A DNA stretch of 5,370 nucleotides from Pseudomonas paralcaligenes (GTDB lineage: Bacteria > Pseudomonadota > Gammaproteobacteria > Pseudomonadales > Pseudomonadaceae), in contig NZ_BPFX01000045.1 of the NCBI RefSeq assembly GCF_019655855.1, positions 1 to 5,370 on the forward strand, written 5' to 3'. Positions 1-5,370 of this stretch are shown in pieces (positions within the stretch are counted from its first letter, which is position 1; every line of letters begins with the position of its first letter). The position numbers and the translations under genes were made by a program. The notes below the pieces were generated by a model that worked only from the letters and a program-made list of their open reading frames with translations, did not search any database and was not told the origin of the DNA.

Positions 1-2553
1 ATAACCTTCGGCCTGAGCTGAGTCGGCCTCACTGGTTCCGTAGAAGCCGCCATAGACGCGACCGGCCTTTCCCTGTTTTTGCCCATTGGCGCGAACGATC
101 TGGATGTCACCAGCCTTCAAGTTCGGGTTGCCGGAGCCGTGAACGATATTCATGCCTTCGCTGAGCACTTCGGTGGTGCCATCCGTGCGTTCGACAGCGG
201 GAGCCGCATTCGCGCGACGTTCGCGCGCAGCCTGAATGTCGGCGCGGTTCTCCTTCGGGAAGTTCTTCACCACCACCGCGTTGGCGTTCTGCTCGGCCAC
301 CAGGGCGGCGTCAGATTCAGCCTTGGCGGCCTTCCATTCAGGCGTAGCCTTCACGTCGTCAGGCGTCAGGCCGGTAGCGCCACGCGGGAAGGCTTCCATT
401 GCCTTGGAGGCTTCCGCGCTGCGAGCGCGCGCAGCATCAGCGTCGGCCTTCGCCTTCTCGTAGGTAAGGGGCTGCGCCATGCGCGGAACGAGCTTGTCGC
501 GAACGCTCGGCCCGACGCGCTCCCATGGAGCCTTCACCAGGTTCTTGGCCAGCACGCCCTTGATGCCGGCCTGATCGGCGACGACCTTGCGCTCTGCGGC
601 GGTCATGGCATCCCAGCGCGCGGCAGCATCTACCGCAGGCGCAGCTTCGGCCGGTGCGGCTTCCGGTGCCGGCGCAGCTTGTGCAGGCTGTTCTTCCGTT
701 TGCGCTTCTGCTGGACGTTGAGCTTCACCTGCGTTCGCCTCCTGTTCCGATTGATTGCCGCGCTTCGCCAGCTCCTTCTGGAGCTTGGCGGTGCGCTTGT
801 GGTCGGGGCCGTAGTGGTCGATGGCCTGTTGCAGCTCCGCGTCGGTCATCTGCGGGATCTGCTTGGCGACCACCGCCCGGATGTCGGCGGGGGCCTCAGC
901 GGCTGCGGCGTTGGCCTGGGCCTGTTCGATGCCGGCCTGCAGGTCGGTCGGAGCCGTCGACTGCTCGACATCCTGCTGGTCGGCGGTGGCGGCTACCGGG
1001 AGCGGCTGCAGCTTGTCCAGCTCGGCCACCAGCCGGTCACGCTCGGCTACCAGCCGCGCGTCCCAGCCGCCGGCGCGCGCCTGCTGGCGGACATACTCCA
1101 GGCGGGTCTGTAGTTCGGTCGCAGGGTCTGCGGCCAGCAGGTCGCCCTGGGCCTGGGTGATCTCACCGGTTTCCTGGTCGACCTGCTCGGCGCCCTTGCT
1201 ACCCTGCTCCGCAGCCTTCGCCGCTTCCTGCAGGGCGGCCTGCTGGTGCAGCTGCTGGGTGGCGCCGCTGTCCACCGCCAGCGCGGCCGCCGACGACATG
1301 GGGCCCGCGCTGGGGTCCAGCCCAAGCTGCTCGGAGAGCTTCGGCGCCTGGGGGATAGGGGTCACGTCCACCACCTCACCGCGGCGGATGCGGTCGAGGC
1401 GGTCGATCTCTGACTGGCGCTGTGCCTGGGTGATCGTGTTCTGGTCGCTGCTGGTGAGGACTTCGCCGTCGGCACTGGCCTGGTAAACCGGGGCCGGCAG
1501 CAGGCCGGCGAGCGCCGGCGCCGCCTGCTCAGGTTCTGGCACGGTCTCGAACGTAGCGTCGGGCTCCGCCGTGGCCTGCTGGTCCTGCTGGTCCTGCGCG
1601 CCGCTGCGGACGGCCCCCGCATAGCCAGCACCCGCGCCGCCCATGGCCATGCCTGCCAGCGTGCCCATGACAGCCGCATCCTCGACGCCTTCGTGCCAGG
1701 GCTTGTTCAGGGCCAGGTTCTGGATGATCTGCTCGGAGACCGACTGCGGCAGTTCCTCGAGGAAGCCTTCGACGATAGCGCCCTCGATCACCTGGCGCGG
1801 GAGGTTCTTCGCCGGCGTCTGCGCCAGGTCGGCGGCGACGTGATGCGGCGTCACGCCGCTGGCGAGCATCGTGTCGACATCGCCGATGCCCAGCTTCTTC
1901 GCCAGCTGTCCGCCGGCGAAGCCGAACAGGCCGCCCACCAGGCCAGTGCCCAGCGAGGCGAGGGACTGGCCGGCAGAAAGCAGACCGTCTTCGGTCTGCT
2001 GACGGATGCTCTCCGCCTGCGAGCCGGCCATCACGCTGCCCTCGCCGATGGCGCCGGCCACCAACGGCGCCGCCTTCGACACGGCGGTGATGCCGCGTGC
2101 TACCGCGCCGCCGGCCAGCATCGGCGCGGCCGACTCCGCCACGGTATTGATGATCATCGACGGGTTGGTCAGCGCCACCCCGGTCTTCTCGATCACCCCG
2201 TCCGCGTCTTGGAACTGCCGCTGCTGCTCCTTGTACTGGTCGGTGTGGAAGTCACTCAGGAAGTCCTTCGTCTCCTTCGGCCGGAAGCCGATCAGGCCGT
2301 CCTGGTTCTCCAGCGCCTTGCCCACGGCACCGCCGGTGGGAATGTCAGCCAGGCCGACAGCAGCCTCCGGGACGGCGACAACGGACTTTGCCAGCGAGAG
2401 GCCCAGGTCTCGAGCGTGGCCGAGGAAACCGCGGCCCTCGGTGGAGGCTGGTTTAGCGGCACCCAGGCTGAACTCGTCATAAAGGTCAGGGGCTTTCGTA
2501 CGCTGCCCCGTGGCCGTGTCCTCGACACCGAACTCGTCAAACAGATCAGCCAT
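1..2553 (-). CDS. giant multi-domain phage protein (probable internal/ejected virion protein), N-terminal 851 residues, 3' end outside window
   Basis: The minus frame is open for all 851 codons from the ATG at 2553 to the left edge; I checked every codon and found no stop. The start is fixed by a GGAGG five bases upstream. Visible in order: DLFDEF at residues 3-8 and DLYDEF at about 23-28; a Gly/Ala-rich hydrophobic module at about 130-315 that ends in the acidic helix EGFLEELPQS (262-271) and a small-residue hydrophobic segment (about 292-315); a Q/D/A/P-rich linker; a segment ending in DVTPIP (about 372-401); coiled coil at about 476-516; a helix-turn-helix-like stretch at about 570-597; a helical W647...W677 motif with AAER between; charged helices to about 790; and from 803 a VHGS...GGFYGTS pattern resembling the start of an ADP-ribosyltransferase. 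This order is typical of the very large polyvalent proteins encoded near phage structural genes. A virion or ejection role is inferred from that family style, and no enzymatic activity is proven. The nearest stop upstream of the start in this frame is at 2617-2619. Confidence 0.85.
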   Translation of the reverse strand, partial: MADLFDEFGVEDTATGQRTKAPDLYDEFSLGAAKPASTEGRGFLGHARDLGLSLAKSVVAVPEAAVGLADIPTGGAVGKALENQDGLIGFRPKETKDFLSDFHTDQYKEQQRQFQDADGVIEKTGVALTNPSMIINTVAESAAPMLAGGAVARGITAVSKAAPLVAGAIGEGSVMAGSQAESIRQQTEDGLLSAGQSLASLGTGLVGGLFGFAGGQLAKKLGIGDVDTMLASGVTPHHVAADLAQTPAKNLPRQVIEGAIVEGFLEELPQSVSEQIIQNLALNKPWHEGVEDAAVMGTLAGMAMGGAGAGYAGAVRSGAQDQQDQQATAEPDATFETVPEPEQAAPALAGLLPAPVYQASADGEVLTSSDQNTITQAQRQSEIDRLDRIRRGEVVDVTPIPQAPKLSEQLGLDPSAGPMSSAAALAVDSGATQQLHQQAALQEAAKAAEQGSKGAEQVDQETGEITQAQGDLLAADPATELQTRLEYVRQQARAGGWDARLVAERDRLVAELDKLQPLPVAATADQQDVEQSTAPTDLQAGIEQAQANAAAAEAPADIRAVVAKQIPQMTDAELQQAIDHYGPDHKRTAKLQKELAKRGNQSEQEANAGEAQRPAEAQTEEQPAQAAPAPEAAPAEAAPAVDAAARWDAMTAAERKVVADQAGIKGVLAKNLVKAPWERVGPSVRDKLVPRMAQPLTYEKAKADADAARARSAEASKAMEAFPRGATGLTPDDVKATPEWKAAKAESDAALVAEQNANAVVVKNFPKENRADIQAARERRANAAPAVERTDGTTEVLSEGMNIVHGSGNPNLKAGDIQIVRANGQKQGKAGRVYGGFYGTSEADSAQAEGY
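1576..1596 (-). repeat. short tandem repeat encoding QDQQDQQ
   Basis: CTGCTGGTC occurs twice in tandem plus a partial third copy on the plus strand, giving QDQQDQQ in the linker of the minus-strand giant protein. The unit is a multiple of three, so length changes would keep the frame. It is probably just a slippage-prone linker in a low-complexity region. Confidence 0.6.
2470..2549 (-). repeat. imperfect 20-base direct repeat encoding the duplicated DL[FY]DEF motif
   Basis: The 20 bases at 2470-2489 and 2530-2549 match at 17 of 20 positions. On the minus strand they encode the two DL[FY]DEF copies at the extreme N-terminus of the giant protein, 20 codons apart. The preserved protein motif, with two changed third positions and one changed codon giving F/Y, suggests an old duplication held by selection on the peptide. 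A docking or packaging signal is possible but unproven. Confidence 0.6.
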
Positions 2554-2558
2554 CCCAC

Positions 2559-2563
2559 CCTCC
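2559..2563 (-). promoter_or_regulatory. strong ribosome binding site for the giant phage gene
   Basis: The minus strand reads GGAGG here, followed by five bases and then the ATG at 2553. It is the only clear Shine-Dalgarno sequence in the window and decides the start of the giant gene. It lies directly against the T-tract of the upstream terminator hairpin, so a transcript entering this gene from upstream must carry the hairpin just 5' of its ribosome site. Confidence 0.85.
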
Positions 2564-2592
2564 AGAAAGAAAATCCCGCCAATAGCGGGATT
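2564..2592 (-). terminator. factor-independent terminator directly upstream of the giant gene
   Basis: A perfect 8-bp inverted repeat (AATCCCGC at 2572-2579 and GCGGGATT at 2585-2592) encloses a 5-base loop. Read on the minus strand, the stem runs into TTTTCTTTCT, which is eight T in ten. On the plus strand the stem is followed by CTCGG with no T-run, so it should act only on minus-strand transcription. It would stop or attenuate transcripts coming from the gene that ends at 3781. Because it touches the ribosome site of the next gene, it may instead work as an attenuator or as a 5' stabilising hairpin in read-through RNA. The stem and T-tract are seen directly; how efficiently it terminates is not known. 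Confidence 0.75.
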
Positions 2593-2691
2593 CTCGGAGT
2601 GGGCTGGTGGAGGGGCCTAACCCTACAGGGGGGCTCCTACTGACGTTCAGGCAAGTGATAGCCTTCAGCCATCCATATTGGCTGGATCATC

Positions 2692-3309
2692 ATGCGAACC
2701 TGTGCAATCTGCCTCAAAAAGTACAAGCAGCTCCGCTACCCTTCGTCGAGGGTGAAAGTGTGCGGTCACTGCACCAATCATCTGAACAGCTACAGGGAAA
2801 CTGCAGACTGGGCGTACAAGGAAGCACGCGACATGCTTGAGCGCGGCATCATCCGGCGGGCGCAAATCGACCTATCACGCTCCAACTGTCCGGATTGGGC
2901 CAGAGAGAAAGCCGCAAGAATCCTGGCAAACCCATCTCTGGAAGTCGATAAAGCGCTACCCGACTGGATAAATAGATTGGTTGCCGATAAGACGAATACC
3001 ACCAAGGTTTTTAAGATGATCCGCGCGCATCGACGCGGCCTGCTGCACTTTGATCGCCCACACAGATGGGGATACCGCAGTGACTGGCCAGACGTAGCCA
3101 GGAGCATTCGCAAGCTCGACCACTTCGCCTGCGTCGCGTGCGGCGAGACAAATGTAGAACTTCACGTCCATCACATCGTTTACGTCTCGAACTACGGCAC
3201 CCACCAGCAAGGCAACTTGGTCACCCTCTGCCGCCACTGTCATGAGCTGGAGCATGGGCGAGAACTGGACTTCGGCGAGCAGGACGAACCTAGGTGCTCT
3301 GGGCAGTGA
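2692..3309 (+). CDS. HNH endonuclease with N-terminal zinc knuckle, probable free-standing homing-type nuclease
   Basis: This 205-residue protein is predicted to cut DNA with a metal-dependent HNH (beta-beta-alpha-metal) fold. The C-terminal half carries the family pattern: CVAC (C147, C150), LHVHHIV (H158, H160, H161), N175, then LCRHCHELEH (C180, C183, H184, H188). The paired Cys form the usual structural zinc site around the catalytic His-Asn-His. A second Cys set, C4/C7 and C24/C27, near the N-terminus looks like a separate zinc knuckle, followed by a basic helical middle (about 35-140) likely to bind DNA. The ATG is the first in this frame after a TAG at 2659-2661; the ribosome site is weak (TGGA, five bases away). 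The gene runs against the flanking phage genes and is poorer in GC (27 of 60 at 2941-3000, against 44 of 60 at 1921-1980 in the giant gene), consistent with separate acquisition. HNH enzymes near phage genes may also serve packaging, but no terminase gene is visible here, so a homing or accessory nuclease is preferred. Confidence 0.85.
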   Translation: MRTCAICLKKYKQLRYPSSRVKVCGHCTNHLNSYRETADWAYKEARDMLERGIIRRAQIDLSRSNCPDWAREKAARILANPSLEVDKALPDWINRLVADKTNTTKVFKMIRAHRRGLLHFDRPHRWGYRSDWPDVARSIRKLDHFACVACGETNVELHVHHIVYVSNYGTHQQGNLVTLCRHCHELEHGRELDFGEQDEPRCSGQ

Positions 3310-3316
3310 GCACTGC
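3303..3316. repeat. 14-base perfect palindrome-like inverted repeat over the HNH stop codon
   Basis: GCAGTG and CACTGC flank a 2-base centre and overlap the TGA at 3307-3309. The centre is too short for a good RNA hairpin loop and no T-tract follows, so it is not a standard terminator. It has the shape of a protein-binding dyad, upstream of the exported-protein gene, but a single site of this size can occur by chance. Confidence 0.3.
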
Positions 3317-3339
3317 TGACGTCGGTCTGGCCCGGGTAA

Positions 3340-3369
3340 TTACGCTCTCAACTGCCATCATGCTTTACT
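3340..3369 (+). promoter_or_regulatory. weak candidate promoter for the exported small protein
   Basis: TTTACT at 3364-3369 matches four of six bases of a sigma-70 -10 box and is directly preceded by TGC, an extended -10 feature. The sequence 18 bases upstream (TTACGC, 3340-3345) is a poor -35 box. A promoter of its own would fit an accessory gene placed opposite to the surrounding operon. Nothing better is seen in the 89 bases between the two plus-strand genes. Confidence 0.3.
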
Positions 3370-3398
3370 GTGCGTGTCCTCTCTCGGCTTAATCCCCC

Positions 3399-3791
3399 AT
3401 GAAAATACCGCTCATCGCCACGACCCTTTTAGTCTTCTCCAGCCTGGCCCAGGCGGGGAACTACGCCACCTGCCTGCTGGACAAGCTGCCAGGTGTGCAG
3501 AACCAGGGGGCCACTGTGTCGGCCGTGCGCGTCTGCCAGAGCGAGTACCCCGGCGGCCTAGCGAAGGTTGAACAAGGCGCGGGCCGTGGCCTGTTCGCTT
3601 CCTACGACTCCGGCGATGAGTGCACCTTCGAGAAGGCGAAGGACACTCGATTCCCTGGCGCTGTGAGGATCATCAGCGAGGCCTGCATGCGGCTGTACAA
3701 CAAGCCGCAGCCAACCCCACGCAAGCCAGACCTATTCGACGAGTTCAATATCAGCCCCGACCCGGCTGCAGAAGCCACCCCTACCCGGTGA
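3399..3791 (+). CDS. small exported four-cysteine protein of unknown function (moron-like)
   Basis: The 130-residue product starts with a typical Sec signal peptide: K2, a hydrophobic core to about residue 15, and an AQA cleavage site before G20. The mature part opens with NYATCLLDKLPG and has exactly four Cys (C25, C46, C75, C96), which suggests two disulfides in the periplasm. Conserved-looking stretches include YPGGLAKVEQGAGRG, SGDECTFEKAKDTR and SEACMRLY. I recognise this as the style of a family of small conserved hypothetical secreted proteins, with no function I can name. A Pro-rich linker (about 102-110) leads to a C-terminal tail with DLFDEF at 111-116, the same motif as at the start of the neighbouring giant phage protein. 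A TAA lies two codons upstream in frame, so the ATG is secure, but no Shine-Dalgarno sequence precedes it. Its last 11 bases overlap the end of the convergent minus-strand gene. A host-modifying role in the periplasm is an inference only. Confidence 0.8.
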   Translation: MKIPLIATTLLVFSSLAQAGNYATCLLDKLPGVQNQGATVSAVRVCQSEYPGGLAKVEQGAGRGLFASYDSGDECTFEKAKDTRFPGAVRIISEACMRLYNKPQPTPRKPDLFDEFNISPDPAAEATPTR

Positions 3792-5370
3792 CTGTCACGC
3801 CGATCGATTTCAAGCGCCTGATTACCTCGTCACTGGAAATACCTCGTGCGCTTGCTGTCTGCTCAACCTCCGCCCGGGAAACGCTATTCCGGGCTGGCTG
3901 GCCCCCTTGAATTGAACGCAGTGCGGGCTGCAGCCACTCCTCGAACGTCATCGGCCGAGCACTGTCGCCCTCTCCTACTACCGGCGGCGTCTGCATGGTG
4001 CTGAACGCCTTGTACAGGTCGCCGATGAGCTTCTGCTGCTGACTCACGCCTTCCTGCTGGACCCGCAGCCTTGCATCGGGGGTGACGGCCAGGTTGTTGT
4101 AAGCCTCCAGCGCGGCGGCACGCTCCTGGGCGCTGAGGCTCTGGTCGTTGATCTGCCCGCGCAGCTGGTCCAGGCGCTGGCGGTCCTGCACGCTCAGGTC
4201 GCCTTCGGCGATCTGCTGCTGCATGCGCTGCTGGGTGAGCTGTTCCGTGCCCATGCGCTGGGTTTCCGAGGCGCGTCGCAGGTCCGCATCAGCGCCGGCC
4301 TGCTGGGTCGCCTGCCGCTGCGCCTCGGTCTGGGCCAGGCGGGCGTCGAGCTGGGCATTCTGCACGTCGGCGCGGGACGGCGCCCTGGTGCTGTCGCGAA
4401 CGATCGTCAATCGCCCGCCGCCCTCGCCGAGCTGGCCGCGCCGGCTTTCCTCGATCATCCTGGCGCGCTCTTGGTTTGCGCGCTCGAAGCGCTCCAGGGC
4501 GAGCTTCGAGGTGCCGGGCTCCAACTGGCTGAAGGTGCCCCGGCCATCGCCAACGCGACCGACGCCGCCGGAGGGCATACCCCTGGCGCCGGCCAGGGCC
4601 TCGGGGTCGTTCGAGAACTCCTGCACGCCGTTGGCACCAGTACGCACGGCCACGCCGTTGCCGGTCCTTGTCCAGCCCCGTGCAGCATCCTGTTCCGGCG
4701 CGCTGCTGGCCGCTCCCGGTGTCGCGGCCGCTGCAGCAGCTGGACGAGGCGCGCCGGCAGAGCGTGGAGCGGCTGCCGCCGCCGGCGATTCCTCAACTCC
4801 GAGGACTGCACCACCGAACCCCCGCGCTGCCTCAGCCAGCGGCGCCACAGAGCTGCCTGCTGCGCGAGCATTGTCCGCCACGACGGCAGGAGCGACGGAC
4901 AGCGCGCCCCGCACCGCCTTGCCGAAGCCGCGAGCGTAGTTGCCTTGGCTGAACTCGTCGCCGACATCCTCCACTGTGCCGCTGACCACCGCCCGGGTGT
5001 CGCTGCCCTCGGCCAGCGGTGCCGCCAGCGGGAACGGAGCGAACCGCGCCGCACTGAACCCGGCGGCGTTCTGCTGGGTCGGCAGGGGCTGGCCGCCGCG
5101 GGTGACAGGCTGATTCATCTGGGCCTGCATCCGCGCGGCGCGCGCGGGGTTGTTGCCCGTCTGGGTGGCCACGCGCTGGGCGGCGCTATCCGCGGCAGCC
5201 TGCGCCGCCGCCGTTGCCGGGTTGGCGCTGTAGCCGGGCGACGCCACGCCAGCGGTTGGGCCGAACCCAGCGGCACGCTGGGTCTGCCTGTTGGCCGCGA
5301 GGGCGGCGGTCTGCTGTTGCAGCCGCTTTTTCAGGTCGTCCTTCACCACACCGCCGTCGGCGAAGAACAA
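3781..5370 (-). CDS. large Q/A/R-rich phage protein of unknown function (probable virion-associated), 5' end outside window
   Basis: The frame is open from the right edge to the TAG at 3781-3783, giving at least 529 residues. The TTG at the edge is probably not the true start; the FFADGGVV stretch resembles the first residues of phage proteins that begin M...FADGG, so only a few codons may be missing. Seen in order: an Ala/Gln-rich N-terminus; an AVRGALSVAPAVVADNARA-like helical stretch at about 150-190; a Pro/Ala-rich linker (about 195-228); a glycine-rich turn region with GTFSQLEPG (about 278-286); a helix at about 289-311 then GGGRLTIVRDSTRAPS (about 317-332); a long Gln/Arg/Glu coiled-coil segment (about 333-445); MTFEEWLQPALRSI (474-487); and a short C-terminal helix. 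There is no signal peptide or catalytic motif. The composition resembles internal or scaffold-like phage proteins and is close in style to the giant protein downstream, so a shared late operon is likely. The function is not known. Confidence 0.8.
   Translation of the reverse strand: MFFADGGVVKDDLKKRLQQQTAALAANRQTQRAAGFGPTAGVASPGYSANPATAAAQAAADSAAQRVATQTGNNPARAARMQAQMNQPVTRGGQPLPTQQNAAGFSAARFAPFPLAAPLAEGSDTRAVVSGTVEDVGDEFSQGNYARGFGKAVRGALSVAPAVVADNARAAGSSVAPLAEAARGFGGAVLGVEESPAAAAAPRSAGAPRPAAAAAATPGAASSAPEQDAARGWTRTGNGVAVRTGANGVQEFSNDPEALAGARGMPSGGVGRVGDGRGTFSQLEPGTSKLALERFERANQERARMIEESRRGQLGEGGGRLTIVRDSTRAPSRADVQNAQLDARLAQTEAQRQATQQAGADADLRRASETQRMGTEQLTQQRMQQQIAEGDLSVQDRQRLDQLRGQINDQSLSAQERAAALEAYNNLAVTPDARLRVQQEGVSQQQKLIGDLYKAFSTMQTPPVVGEGDSARPMTFEEWLQPALRSIQGGQPARNSVSRAEVEQTASARGISSDEVIRRLKSIGVTVTG

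Noticed and set aside
79..1113. Long plus-strand open frame of 344 codons
   Set aside because: It lies opposite the continuous minus-strand giant gene. Its product is a low-complexity Arg/Leu/Gly mix with no motif and no ribosome site, as expected for the antisense of high-GC coding DNA.
1693..2643. Plus-strand open frame of 316 codons passing through the start region of the giant gene
   Set aside because: It is antisense to the giant gene for nearly all its length, has no recognisable domain, and crosses the hairpin and intergenic region without any start signal.
2640..2679. Possible promoter for the HNH gene (CTGACG or TTCAGG with CATATT)
   Set aside because: The hexamers are poor and their spacing is far from 16-18 bases, so no promoter can be supported here.
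2667..2687. Small inverted repeats (AGCCA/TGGCT and ATCCA/TGGAT) just before the HNH start
   Set aside because: The arms are only five bases long and overlap each other, which is within chance expectation; no regulatory claim is justified.
2607..2840. Small plus-strand frame overlapping the start of the HNH gene
   Set aside because: It overlaps the HNH zinc-knuckle coding sequence in another frame and has no domain and no ribosome site. The HNH frame has clear motif support.
4148..4939. Plus-strand open frame of 263 codons
   Set aside because: It is a shadow of the minus-strand Q/A/R-rich gene; its Ser/Arg/Ala-rich composition reflects the reverse complement of that gene's codons.
5368..5370. 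TTG at the right edge as the true start of the minus-strand gene
   Set aside because: The frame is open to the edge and there is no sequence to judge a ribosome site. The codon is more likely an internal Leu near the N-terminus.
1..5370. CRISPR array, tRNA, rRNA, insertion sequence or attachment site
   Set aside because: No spaced direct repeats, cloverleaf, transposase gene, terminal inverted repeats or duplicated core site were seen on either strand.

Overview
The window looks like part of a tailed-phage or prophage genome from a high-GC gammaproteobacterial host, plausibly Pseudomonas or a relative. The evidence is two very Ala/Gln/Gly-rich minus-strand proteins of the type that phages encode beside their virion genes, an HNH endonuclease, and a small secreted accessory protein. 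The host is inferred from composition and protein style and is uncertain.

Layout from left to right. Positions 1-2553 (minus) are an uninterrupted frame of 851 codons that runs off the left edge. It is the N-terminal part of a very large multi-domain phage protein. It begins with a duplicated DL[FY]DEF motif, continues through a Gly/Ala-rich hydrophobic module ending in an EELPQS helix, then coiled coils and a W...W helical motif, and is cut by the edge inside what looks like the start of an ADP-ribosyltransferase fold. A strong ribosome binding site (2559-2563) and a factor-independent terminator (2564-2592), both on the minus strand, sit immediately upstream.

Positions 2692-3791 (plus) hold a two-gene island in the opposite orientation: an HNH endonuclease with an extra N-terminal four-Cys zinc knuckle, and a 130-residue exported four-Cys protein. 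The island is locally poorer in GC than its flanks and looks like an accessory (moron-like or homing) insertion between two minus-strand genes.

Positions 3781-5370 (minus) are a second large Q/A/R-rich protein of at least 529 residues, open to the right edge. It converges on the exported-protein gene, and the two stop ends overlap by 11 bases.

How the parts fit together (inference): the two minus-strand proteins are probably virion or ejected proteins from one late operon. The plus-strand pair would be cargo expressed separately, one gene for spread of the element and one acting in the host periplasm. The terminator between the two minus-strand genes implies read-through, antitermination or a switch in dosage for the giant gene. 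No tRNA, rRNA, CRISPR array, insertion sequence or attachment site was seen. No gene-free stretch exceeds about 140 bases.
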